DNA of 18,398 nt from RUG14199 sp045535205 (GTDB lineage Bacteria; Bacillota; Clostridia; Oscillospirales; CAG-272), in assembly GCA_045535205.1 (NCBI GenBank), contig JAZSLF010000148.1, forward strand, positions 1-18,398, written 5' to 3'. Position numbers and translations under genes: made by a program. A model generated the notes under the pieces. The model saw only the letters and a list, made by a program, of their open reading frames with translations, did no database searches and was not told the DNA's origin. Positions 6,252 through 14,041 of this stretch are shown here, piece by piece. Within the stretch, counting starts at the first letter, position 1. Every line of letters starts with the position of its first letter.

Positions 6252-6271
6252 GTCGGAAGGCAAAAGTACCC

Positions 6272-6907
6272 ATGTATCTTATAAAAAATGCCCTGGCTGT
6301 TCAGGGCAGGATAATAATAAAGATTTGCGAACTTGAAACAGGGGAAGACGTGACCCTTGCGGTAGGCAAAGAATTTTTGCCGCCTTTTGTGTCCCCCGAC
6401 ACGAAGGATAAGACCATAGACTGCGAGGAGTTTGACGCTCTTTACGAAATGTCTCTTGTGACCGAGGCTGTATTGAAAGCGTTGAATGCTCTGTCCTACG
6501 GAAATCTCAGCAGACGTGCACTTGTTTCAAAGCTCACCGCAAAATACAGAATAGAAAAGGAATACGCAGAAGCGGCGGCAGACTATGCGGTGCGGCACCG
6601 ATATATCGACGAAGCCTCACAGGCACAGAGAATTGCACAGCTGTGCGTGAAAACAAAAAAGCAGGGCAAGAAAAAGGCTGCGGCATATCTTATGTCGAAG
6701 GGGTACGGAAGTGAGACCGTAAAAGAAGCGGTAAATTCCGTTGACGAGAGCGACTACGAAGAAGCCGCCTACCACTCCCTTTTGAAAAAAACAAAAACTC
6801 CGCCCGAAACCAAGGAAGAAAAATACAAGCTGGCAAACACCCTTGCAAGACAGGGGCACAGCAAAAGCCATATAGAAAAAGCGTTTGAAAGACTTTCAGG
6901 CGAATAA
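6272..6907 (+). CDS. recX: RecX regulatory protein
   Basis: RecX binds RecA filaments and generally inhibits RecA activity. The 211-residue product is helical and basic with the RecX family's repeated three-helix modules: an ALNALSYGNLSRRALVSKL-type first repeat (about 70-90), an AADYAVRHRYIDEASQAQRI-type second (about 99-118) and a KKAAAYLMSKGYGSETVKEA-type third (about 133-152). I chose ATG 6272; an upstream in-frame ATG at 6209 would overlap the recF end by 43 bases. GGAAGG (6255-6260) is a serviceable but rather distant ribosome binding site. It probably shares a transcript with recF and continues into rimO 25 bases later. Confidence 0.88.
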   Translation: MYLIKNALAVQGRIIIKICELETGEDVTLAVGKEFLPPFVSPDTKDKTIDCEEFDALYEMSLVTEAVLKALNALSYGNLSRRALVSKLTAKYRIEKEYAEAAADYAVRHRYIDEASQAQRIAQLCVKTKKQGKKKAAAYLMSKGYGSETVKEAVNSVDESDYEEAAYHSLLKKTKTPPETKEEKYKLANTLARQGHSKSHIEKAFERLSGE

Positions 6908-6932
6908 ACCACAAAGAAAAGGAAATTCAGAT

Positions 6933-8267
6933 ATGAAGGCAAAAATAGGATTTATTTCTCTGGGCTGTCCCAAAAACCTCGTCGACACGGAAGTTATGCT
7001 ACATCACGTTATGGAGGCAGGCTATGAAATAACACCCGACGAAACGGAAGCCGACGTTGTAATAATCAACACCTGTGCATTTATCGAAAGTGCAAAGAAG
7101 GAAGCTATAGACAACATTCTTGACGTGGCATGGCTCAAGGAGAACCGTGAGCTTAAAGGAATTATCGTTGCGGGCTGTCTGCCCGAAAGATACAGAGAAG
7201 AAATTCTCGCCGAGCTTCCCGAAGTTGATGCCGTTATCGGATGCGGAAGTATTCATGATATTGTCACAGCCGTCGAAAGCGTTCTTGACGGCAAGAAATA
7301 TTCCTGCTTCAGAGAGCAGGAGGAGGTGGATTTCAGCGGTGACAGAATTGTTACCACAGGCGACTCCTATGCCTACCTCAAAATTTCGGAGGGCTGCCGT
7401 AACCGCTGTACCTACTGCGCTATTCCCTCGATAAGAGGAAAATTCCGTTCACGCACAGAGGAAAGCATTTTAGCGGAGGCTCATGACCTTGACGAAATGG
7501 GAATTAAAGAGCTCATAATCGTTGCACAGGATACGACCTGCTGGGGCATCGACCTTTACGGAGAGTACAGACTTCCCGCACTTCTCAGAAAAATAAGCGA
7601 GGAGACCTCAATTCCCCGTATACGCATACTCTACTGCTACCCCGACAAGATAACGGATGAGCTTATAGCGGAAATAAGAGACAACGACAAAATAGTAAAA
7701 TATATCGATCTTCCCGTTCAGCATATCTCCGACCCTGTTCTGAAAAGAATGAACAGACACGGCGACAGCGACTGCATCAGAGATGCCGTCATGAGACTCC
7801 GCCGTGAAATTCCCGGTATCATCATCCGTTCAACAGCAATTGTCGGCTTCCCCGGAGAGACTGAGGAGGATTTTGAAAAGCTTTGCGAATTTATTTTTGA
7901 AGCGAAGTTTGAACGCTTCGGTGCTTTCATGTACTCAAGAGAGGAAGGCACGGCGGCTTACGATATGGCAGACCAGATAGACGAGCAGGTGAAGCAGGAC
8001 AGATACGATATTCTGATGCGTCATCAGCTTACGGTAAGCGAGGAATTTTCCGCCTCCATGGTGGGAAAGACCTTCTCCGTTCTCTGTGAGGATTTCGACC
8101 CTGTCAGCGAGACTTACGTGGGCAGAACCTACATGGACGCTCCCGATATTGACGGAAAAGTATTTTTCGTGTCCCCCGCAGGAACAAAGTTCACGCCCGG
8201 TCAGTTCATCGACGTGAAGATAGTTGAGGCTATGGATTACGACCTTGTAGGCGAAACTGTTCTTTAA
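6933..8267 (+). CDS. rimO: Ribosomal protein S12 methylthiotransferase RimO
   Basis: RimO adds a methylthio group to the conserved aspartate of ribosomal protein S12, using two [4Fe-4S] clusters. The 444-residue product has the N-terminal MTTase domain with Cys12 (SLGCPKN), Cys48 (INTCAFI) and Cys82 (AGCLPER) as cluster ligands, then the radical SAM CxxxCxxC motif at Cys155, Cys159 and Cys162, and a C-terminal TRAM domain (about 375-444). SLGCPKNLVDTE is characteristic of RimO rather than MiaB. The start at 6933 has AAAAGGA (6917-6923) before it; an upstream in-frame ATG at 6885 lies inside recX and is rejected. No catalytic residue appears missing. It sits between recX and the walJ-like gene with short spacers, probably in one operon. 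Confidence 0.96.
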   Translation: MKAKIGFISLGCPKNLVDTEVMLHHVMEAGYEITPDETEADVVIINTCAFIESAKKEAIDNILDVAWLKENRELKGIIVAGCLPERYREEILAELPEVDAVIGCGSIHDIVTAVESVLDGKKYSCFREQEEVDFSGDRIVTTGDSYAYLKISEGCRNRCTYCAIPSIRGKFRSRTEESILAEAHDLDEMGIKELIIVAQDTTCWGIDLYGEYRLPALLRKISEETSIPRIRILYCYPDKITDELIAEIRDNDKIVKYIDLPVQHISDPVLKRMNRHGDSDCIRDAVMRLRREIPGIIIRSTAIVGFPGETEEDFEKLCEFIFEAKFERFGAFMYSREEGTAAYDMADQIDEQVKQDRYDILMRHQLTVSEEFSASMVGKTFSVLCEDFDPVSETYVGRTYMDAPDIDGKVFFVSPAGTKFTPGQFIDVKIVEAMDYDLVGETVL

Positions 8268-8272
8268 AGCGT

Positions 8273-8291
8273 AAGGAGACCCCCGAAATTG
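8273..8291 (+). promoter_or_regulatory. RBS supporting the TTG start at 8289
   Basis: AAGGAG (8273-8278) precedes TTG 8289-8291 by 10 bases. No in-frame ATG lies upstream in the spacer. The residues immediately after the TTG already match the family N-terminus, so TTG is the likely initiator. Confidence 0.75.
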
Positions 8292-9068
8292 ATAGTTCAC
8301 GTATTATTTTCCTCAAGCAAGGGCAATTGCACTCTTGTGAGACACAAAGGAACACAGATACTTATCGACTGCGGCAAAAGTGCACGTGCCGTATGCCGTG
8401 CCATAGACGAGGTCGGCGGTAATGCAGACGGCATTTCGGCAGTCTTCATCACCCATGAGCACAGCGACCATACAAGTGCCCTTGAGGTGCTTCTCTCAAA
8501 AAGGTCATTTCCCGTTCACGTGTCTGAAAAAAGCTCTCCGAGACTTCTTTCAAAGGAAAGAATTGCACCTCACGTTGTAGCTCATCCCACAGAATATGAG
8601 GTCACCGTGGGATCGATAACCGTAAAAAGCTTTCCTCTGCCCCATGACAGTGCAGACCACGTTGGCTACGTGCTGGCGGATACCGACGGTGATACCGTCG
8701 GGATCGCCCCCGACCTGGGCCACGTTACAAAATGTGCCGAGGACAACCTCTCAAAATGCCGAAAGGTGATAATCGAAGCAAATCACGATATTGAAATGCT
8801 TGAGGACGGCCCGTATCCCCCCGACCTCAAGCGGAGAATTCTTTCAAAGAGAGGTCACCTTTCCAACACGGACTGCTCACTTTTTGCCTGTACACTTGCA
8901 AAAGCGGGCTGTCGCTCCTTCGCACTCGCACACCTCTCCCCCGAAAACAATACCCCCTCCCTCGCCTATTCCGAGGTCAGATGTGCTCTCGACTCCGAAG
9001 GCTTCTCCGAGCTGCCACTCGTTTGTGCGGAGGACTCCTTTCCGGTGGAGGTTGCAGAAGTTAGTTAA
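8289..9068 (+). CDS. WalJ/YycJ-like MBL-fold metallohydrolase
   Basis: This 259-residue cytoplasmic protein has the metallo-beta-lactamase fold. The metal site is THEHSDH (55-61), preceded by the LIDCGKS strand (25-31), with further ligand-type residues in LPHDSADHVGY (about 117-127) and IAPDLGHV. The EANHDIEML and KRGHLSN segments in the C-terminal half are typical of the YycJ/WalJ subgroup, members of which are encoded with the WalRK wall-stress system in Bacillus and are described as exonuclease-like. Here no walR or walK gene is present, but rlmH follows directly, a gene that also lies near walJ in Bacillus genomes. Translation begins at TTG. Function in this organism is inferred from family only. 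Confidence 0.85.
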   Translation: MIVHVLFSSSKGNCTLVRHKGTQILIDCGKSARAVCRAIDEVGGNADGISAVFITHEHSDHTSALEVLLSKRSFPVHVSEKSSPRLLSKERIAPHVVAHPTEYEVTVGSITVKSFPLPHDSADHVGYVLADTDGDTVGIAPDLGHVTKCAEDNLSKCRKVIIEANHDIEMLEDGPYPPDLKRRILSKRGHLSNTDCSLFACTLAKAGCRSFALAHLSPENNTPSLAYSEVRCALDSEGFSELPLVCAEDSFPVEVAEVS

Positions 9069-9081
9069 AGTCGGATAATTA

Positions 9082-9125
9082 GGGGAACTTTTGAAAAAGT
9101 TCCCCCATCCCCTCAAAACTTTTGA
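9082..9125. repeat. Palindromic intergenic element, candidate dispersed repeat
   Basis: GGGGAACTTTT (9082-9092) and AAAAGTTCCCC (9095-9105) form a perfect inverted repeat, followed at once by TCAAAA-C-TTTTGA (9113-9125). The stem tightens to an effective loop of about 4-6 bases. There is no T-run after it. It fills most of the spacer between the hydrolase gene and rlmH. Its compact double palindrome suggests a dispersed repeat. Confidence 0.45.
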
Positions 9126-9137
9126 AACGAGATAAAA

Positions 9138-9620
9138 ATGCTTAAAGTTTACATGATAACGCTTGGTGCTCTGTCCGAAGCTCATTGGAAGAGTGCCTGT
9201 GACGAATACAAAAAAAGACTTTCGGGTACAGTAAATGTGACCGAGATAAATCTGAAAGAGGAAAAGCTGAAAAACGACCCCTCTCCCAAAGAAATTGAAA
9301 AGGCTCTTGATGCGGAGGCTGAAAGAATAATTGAAAAAATTCCGAAAAAGGCTTTTATCGTACCCATGTGCATCGAAGGAAAGCAGTTTTCCTCAGAAAC
9401 CCTTGCAGAGAAGCTTGAGGGTGCTGCCGTTTCGGGAAAAAGCTGTATCTGTTTTATAATCGGCTCATCTCACGGACTCTCCGACAAGGTGAAGTCCCTT
9501 GCCGATTTAAAGCTTTCAATGTCGGCTCTCACCTTTCCCCACCAGCTTGCAAGAGTTATGCTCTATGAAACGGTGTACCGCTGTATGAGCATTCTCACGG
9601 GCAGCAAATATCACAAATAA
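9138..9620 (+). CDS. rlmH: 23S rRNA pseudouridine-1915 N3-methyltransferase RlmH
   Basis: RlmH is a small SPOUT methyltransferase that methylates pseudouridine 1915 of 23S rRNA on the assembled 70S ribosome. The 160-residue product has the usual length, the SAM-binding FIIGSSHGLSD loop (about 105-115), the LKLSMSALTFPHQLARVMLYE segment read in two parts (LKLSMSALTFPHQ, LARVMLYE) forming the trefoil knot, and the family's C-terminal YHK. The usual GG of the loop is GS and the usual EQIYRA is ETVYRC, mild departures. The ATG at 9138 has only a weak purine stretch upstream (ACGAGA), so translation may be modest or depend on the preceding palindromic element. It follows the walJ-like gene by 69 bases. 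Confidence 0.94.
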   Translation: MLKVYMITLGALSEAHWKSACDEYKKRLSGTVNVTEINLKEEKLKNDPSPKEIEKALDAEAERIIEKIPKKAFIVPMCIEGKQFSSETLAEKLEGAAVSGKSCICFIIGSSHGLSDKVKSLADLKLSMSALTFPHQLARVMLYETVYRCMSILTGSKYHK

Positions 9621-9699
9621 AAACGAAACATTTTAAAAGCAGACGGCGAAGTTCTTTTGCCGAAACCGTATATAACGAATATTTCAGAAAGGAACGCAG

Positions 9700-11805
9700 A
9701 TGGGAAAAAAGAAAAACAAAAAGAAGAATAAGCAGAACCGAAACAGCACCATTCTGCACTCCGACACAAATAAAACGAATATAAACAGCCCCGAAGAAAA
9801 GGCAAACGAAGCCGCTATCGAAGCAAAAGCCGAAGAAAAGAAGGAAAAAGAAAAAGAAATCAAAGAAAAGCTTTCCGAAAAGGCAGAAAAGGCAGAGACG
9901 GAAAAAAGCGGAGGCAAAGGCAAAGAGCTTTTATCCAAAGTAAAAAGCTTTATTAAGCTGATTTTTGAAAAATATAAGGCATGGCTTTACAAGGACTCCT
10001 CTGACGAAAATAAAAAAAGAGAGTCCCTTTCGCCCTCTCTTGCCATATCTCTCATACTCCCTCTGCTTCTGTTTGTATTTGCACTTTACTATACGGGAAT
10101 ACTTGAAATTTCATTTATCCCCAGACCTGAGTCCTGGAAAGACAATGCGGAAAGGTTCTTCAATATAGGCAAGGAGACCGAGGAAATTCCCGAAGAGACC
10201 GAGCCTTACGAAACTGAGCCTGTCGAAGAGGATGAAGACATTTATTTTGACAGAGTGCCCAGTGTCGACCTCAACGACACGGTAGTGTCAAACAGAAACG
10301 AACAGCAGTATGCGGAAAGGACCTTCAGAAGCTCGGATGAGCTTTATGCAGAGGGTTATTACGTGACCGATGCGACCTATGACAGCTCCTCCTGCGAGGT
10401 GGGAAAGATGTCATACTCCTTCACGCTTCCGAGCAAATACTGTTACCGCAATATGCTGACCCGTGACTACGTCATAACGGAATACGATGACGGCAGAATG
10501 TCAACAGTCGAGGAAACGGAAACGTCGACCCAGAGACCCGCACTTTACGCCTACATGGGATATATAATAATGGACGATGCGGGAAAGAGTCTTTATCTGC
10601 TTGACTACACGGGCAATATCCTTATGAAATACAACGAGAACTACCTTCCCGCCTTTGAGAGAACCAAGGACGGAAAGCCTTTGTTCTACACCACCTACAG
10701 ATACTATGCCGAAACTCCCGTTGCGGTGGAGACAAACGAAGCGGGGGAGGAGACGGTAACTGATGCAAAAGCAGTATACCTTACGGGTAAAAAATACTAT
10801 ACCCTCTCTGCTGCAGGCACGTCATTTGTCGAGGTGGATTACGTGGAGGAAAGAGACGGCAGAGGACTGAGTTTTGATTTCGTCGACACCTACGGTCTTG
10901 CAGACAAGAAAACGAAGATAAAGAGAGTCGGCATAATGAGCCCCAAGTTCACCACCTTCCTGAACGGAAAGAGTGCACTTGTGAACTTCATGAGCTGGAA
11001 TTTCTTCCTTGAGGACGATCCTGAGCTTCCCGTGCTTGAGGATATTATTGCGGCTGAAAACGAATACAACGCTTTATCCGTAGAGGAAAAGCTCAAACTC
11101 ATAGAAGAAAAACAGACCCCTGCCGACATATATGCCATCGACGAGACTTTCCCCTATTCTCTTGCCTACAACTACAGCGAGGGATATGCAGTAGTCGAAA
11201 CAGATGACACAGGCGAGGAGGAGAAATACGAGACCAAGGAGCTTCGTGTAATAAACACCGCAGGCGAGGTTCAGTTCGTATCAAAGAAGGTATATTACAA
11301 CAAAGAGCTTAAAGATTACTGCAGCGACAGATTTCTGCCCCCTCTCTCAAAAGGGGCTGACAGCATAGGACACTACTATTTCGACCACGGTCTTTTAAGG
11401 CTTCGCAAGGTATCCTACGACCAGTATCAGCTGGAGGAGTGGGGCGTGCTCCGGATCAATATGGATAAGGATGTGCTCGTATATCCCAACGGAAAGGAAT
11501 TTCCCATTCCCGACGGCTACACGCTGAAGGGTTATTCCGACGGCATAATGGTTCTTGAAAGAAACGGACTCTACGGTTACATGGATTACACGGGACGCTG
11601 GATAGCAGAGCCTGAATATTCAAATGCAGAGCCTTTTTATCAGGGACTGGGAGTTGTCACAAAGAACGGAAACTCAGGCGTTGTCGATACAAACGGAGAT
11701 TTTGTTCTTCCCCTCAGATATTACTATATTTCCAACCGTTCCGACGGTATTATGACCGCTTACTCAAGCAACGGCTGGGAGGTATTCGGAATTTTCACAA
11801 AATAA
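9700..11805 (+). CDS. Single-pass membrane protein with C-terminal WG-type repeats, function unknown
   Basis: I do not recognise a specific function for this 701-residue protein. Residues 1-100 are extremely Lys/Glu/Ala-rich and probably cytoplasmic, with helical, coiled-coil-like stretches. A hydrophobic segment at about 112-135 is the only clear membrane span. Residues 157-182 form an acidic Thr/Pro/Glu linker, and the remaining 500 residues, rich in Tyr and beta-type sequence, should lie outside the cell. The C-terminal 80 residues (622-701) contain WG-repeat-like units: NGLYGYMDYTGRW, EPFYQGLGVV, then NSGVVDTNGDF and a weaker third. Less regular related units appear around 275-300 and 480-530. 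WG-repeat proteins are common in Clostridia and often surface-exposed, with few known roles. AGAAAGGA (9686-9693) supports the start. mnmG starts 16 bases after the stop, suggesting co-transcription. Confidence 0.75.
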   Translation: MGKKKNKKKNKQNRNSTILHSDTNKTNINSPEEKANEAAIEAKAEEKKEKEKEIKEKLSEKAEKAETEKSGGKGKELLSKVKSFIKLIFEKYKAWLYKDSSDENKKRESLSPSLAISLILPLLLFVFALYYTGILEISFIPRPESWKDNAERFFNIGKETEEIPEETEPYETEPVEEDEDIYFDRVPSVDLNDTVVSNRNEQQYAERTFRSSDELYAEGYYVTDATYDSSSCEVGKMSYSFTLPSKYCYRNMLTRDYVITEYDDGRMSTVEETETSTQRPALYAYMGYIIMDDAGKSLYLLDYTGNILMKYNENYLPAFERTKDGKPLFYTTYRYYAETPVAVETNEAGEETVTDAKAVYLTGKKYYTLSAAGTSFVEVDYVEERDGRGLSFDFVDTYGLADKKTKIKRVGIMSPKFTTFLNGKSALVNFMSWNFFLEDDPELPVLEDIIAAENEYNALSVEEKLKLIEEKQTPADIYAIDETFPYSLAYNYSEGYAVVETDDTGEEEKYETKELRVINTAGEVQFVSKKVYYNKELKDYCSDRFLPPLSKGADSIGHYYFDHGLLRLRKVSYDQYQLEEWGVLRINMDKDVLVYPNGKEFPIPDGYTLKGYSDGIMVLERNGLYGYMDYTGRWIAEPEYSNAEPFYQGLGVVTKNGNSGVVDTNGDFVLPLRYYYISNRSDGIMTAYSSNGWEVFGIFTK

Positions 11806-11821
11806 GTTCTTCGGAGAAGCT

Positions 11822-13729
11822 ATGAAAAGTAACACTTCAAATTACGACGTGATAGTGGCAGGTGCGGGACACGCAGGTGTCGAGGCTGCCCTTGCGGCCG
11901 CAAGATGCGGTCTCAGATGTGCCCTGTTCACCATCGGTCTTGACGGCGTTGCCAATATGCCCTGCAACCCCTCCATCGGAGGAACGGGCAAGGGCCATCT
12001 TGTTTTCGAGATAGATGCCCTCGGCGGTGAGATGGGCTATGCGGCCGACGGCGTCACAATACAGTCCCGAACGCTCAATACGGGCAAGGGTGCGGCGGTA
12101 CAGTCAAAAAGAGTGCAGGCAGACCGCTACAGATACACACAGAATATGAAAAAGACCCTTGAAAACACGGAAAACCTTTTCCTCATTCAAGCCGAGGTCT
12201 CAAAAATACTTGTAGAAGAAGCTCACGGTGAAAAGAGAGTCGCAGGCGTTATGGCAGAGCCGGGAGGCGAATATACGGCAAAGGCTGTAATTTTATCCAC
12301 GGGAACCTATCTCGGCGGCACCACCCACGTGGGAACGGTAAAAAGAACAAGCGGACCTGACGGAATGCTGCCCTCAAGTCTGCTCACAGCCTCCCTCACG
12401 GAGCACGGCATAGTGATGCAACGCTTCAAAACGGGAACTCCGCCCAGAATACACCGCCGTTCCATCGATTTCGATGCTCTTGAGCTTCAGTTCGGTGAGG
12501 ACTACATAACACCCTTTTCACACAGAACCGACGAAAAAAAGCTGAACAGCATAGAGCAGGTCCCCTGCCATATCGTATACACCAACGATGAGACCCACCA
12601 AACCATACTTGACAATATCCATCTGTCCCCTCTCTTTTCGGGTCAGATACACGGAACAGGGCCGAGATACTGTCCCAGTATCGAAGACAAGATAGTACGC
12701 TTCAAGGAAAAGGAGAGACATCAGCTTTTCGTTGAGCCTGTCGGTCTCGGTACCGATGAAATATATCTGCAGGGCTTTTCCTCATCTCTGCCCGCCGAGG
12801 TGCAGTACAAAATGCTTCGCACCATGAAGGGCTTTGAAAACGCAGAGATAATGAGATTTGCCTACGCCATAGAATACGATTGCATAGATCCCACTCAGCT
12901 TTATCCGACCCTTGAGTTCAAAAGCATAAAGGGTCTCTACGGTGCAGGACAGTTCAACGGCTCATCGGGATATGAAGAAGCCGCCTGCCAGGGACTTGTG
13001 GCGGGAATGAACGCTGCCTGTCAGGTCAGAGGGCTTCCTCCCGTAATTCTGCCCCGATATTCCTCATATATCGGAACGCTTATAGACGACCTTGTGACCA
13101 AGGGTACGGCAGAGCCTTACAGAATAATGACCTCCCGTTCCGAGTTCCGTCTTATTCTGAGGCAGGACAATGCTGAGCACAGACTCGCAGATTACGGTCT
13201 TGCCGCAGGGCTTCTGAGCGAGGAAAGATACAGAGAATATAAGGAAAGACGTTCTCTCATCGACTGTGAGATAGAGAGAATGAAGAAGACGACTCTTCCT
13301 CCCTCGGCAGAGGTCAACAGAATACTCACCGAAGCGGGAAGCACCGAAATTACCACAGGTGTCAAGGCAGCAGAGCTTCTTCGCCGTCCCCAGCTTGACT
13401 ATGAAGCACTCGCACCCGTAGACAAGCATCGCCCTGAGCTTTCAAGAGAAACGAAGCTGGCAGTACAGACGGAAATAAAGTACGAGGGCTACATAAAGCG
13501 TCAGATAGACGAGGCAAGAAAGCAGGAAAAGCTTGAAAGCCGCCGCATTCCCTCCGATATAGACTACTCAGAAATAGGCGGTCTCCGGCTTGAAGCTGCC
13601 GAAAAGCTTTCAAAGATCCGTCCCGAGTCCATCGGTCAGGCGACGAGAATTTCGGGAGTCAGCCCCGCTGACATATCAGTTCTCATCATCTACCTCAACA
13701 TGAAAAACAAAAACGAAGCACAGGAATAA
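11822..13729 (+). CDS. mnmG: tRNA uridine-5-carboxymethylaminomethyl modification enzyme MnmG (GidA)
   Basis: MnmG, with MnmE, installs the carboxymethylaminomethyl group on wobble uridine of several tRNAs, using FAD, glycine and methylene-tetrahydrofolate. The 635-residue product has the FAD-binding GAGHAG loop (14-19), the MPCNPSIGG segment with the functional Cys48, RYCPSIEDK with the second functional Cys284, GQFNGSSGYEEAA in the central region, and the EPYRIMTSRSEFRL segment. The C-terminal helical domain that binds tRNA is complete. The residue after GHAG is Val rather than the more usual Cys. GGAG (11813-11816) is 5 bases before the ATG. MnmG is usually with mnmE and rsmG near the origin; neither is here. 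Confidence 0.97.
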   Translation: MKSNTSNYDVIVAGAGHAGVEAALAAARCGLRCALFTIGLDGVANMPCNPSIGGTGKGHLVFEIDALGGEMGYAADGVTIQSRTLNTGKGAAVQSKRVQADRYRYTQNMKKTLENTENLFLIQAEVSKILVEEAHGEKRVAGVMAEPGGEYTAKAVILSTGTYLGGTTHVGTVKRTSGPDGMLPSSLLTASLTEHGIVMQRFKTGTPPRIHRRSIDFDALELQFGEDYITPFSHRTDEKKLNSIEQVPCHIVYTNDETHQTILDNIHLSPLFSGQIHGTGPRYCPSIEDKIVRFKEKERHQLFVEPVGLGTDEIYLQGFSSSLPAEVQYKMLRTMKGFENAEIMRFAYAIEYDCIDPTQLYPTLEFKSIKGLYGAGQFNGSSGYEEAACQGLVAGMNAACQVRGLPPVILPRYSSYIGTLIDDLVTKGTAEPYRIMTSRSEFRLILRQDNAEHRLADYGLAAGLLSEERYREYKERRSLIDCEIERMKKTTLPPSAEVNRILTEAGSTEITTGVKAAELLRRPQLDYEALAPVDKHRPELSRETKLAVQTEIKYEGYIKRQIDEARKQEKLESRRIPSDIDYSEIGGLRLEAAEKLSKIRPESIGQATRISGVSPADISVLIIYLNMKNKNEAQE

Positions 13730-13783
13730 AAATTTAACGCAAAAAATAATTCTCTACGCATAAATGCGGGAAAGGAAATAAAA

Positions 13784-14041
13784 ATGACAAAAGATAAGAA
13801 CCAGAAGACTCAGACTTTTTCCATCCGTGAAGAAAAGGAAATGTCCATGAAGGAGATCCTTTACACAGTATACGAGGCTCTCGGCGAAAAGGGCTATGAT
13901 CCCCTCAGCCAGCTTGTAGGCTACATCATCTCCGAGGACCCCACCTACATCACAAACCACAAGAACGCAAGAAGCCTTATCCGCAAGCTTGACCGTGACG
14001 AGCTCATGGAAGAGCTTATCAAGAACTACCTCAAGATCTGA
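13784..14041 (+). CDS. ireB: IreB family regulatory phosphoprotein
   Basis: The 85-residue product matches the IreB (YrzL/UPF0297) family over its whole length: MKEILYTVYEALGEKGYDP (21-40, approximate), QLVGYIISEDPTYIT, and NARSLIRKLDRDELMEELI. In Enterococcus the protein is phosphorylated on N-terminal threonines by the PASTA-domain kinase IreK and restrains cephalosporin resistance. The N-terminal tail here holds Thr9 or Thr11 in a QKTQTFS stretch, a candidate phosphosite. AAAGGA (13771-13776) supports the start. Family members usually precede ruvX; here the next gene is an aldo/keto reductase whose ATG shares the last base of the TGA stop, implying translational coupling. Confidence 0.92.
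   Translation: MTKDKNQKTQTFSIREEKEMSMKEILYTVYEALGEKGYDPLSQLVGYIISEDPTYITNHKNARSLIRKLDRDELMEELIKNYLKI

Noticed and set aside
5619..6263. 214-codon open frame antisense to recF
   Set aside because: It covers the conserved signature and Walker B region of recF and shows no protein-like features of its own.
6209..6271. Upstream ATG at 6209 for recX
   Set aside because: It lies inside recF, and the resulting extension is unlike RecX N-termini; ATG 6272 follows a GGAAGG site.
6885..6932. Upstream ATG at 6885 for rimO
   Set aside because: It lies in the recX coding end; ATG 6933 sits behind AAAAGGA and begins directly with the family N-terminus.
9082..9105. Hairpin after the walJ-like gene as an intrinsic terminator
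   Set aside because: No T-run follows on the plus strand, and the loop is only two bases unless end pairs open; listed instead as a repeat candidate.
13757..13768. CGCAT-AA-ATGCG palindrome before ireB
   Set aside because: Five-base arms with a two-base spacer are too short to separate from chance, and no function is indicated.
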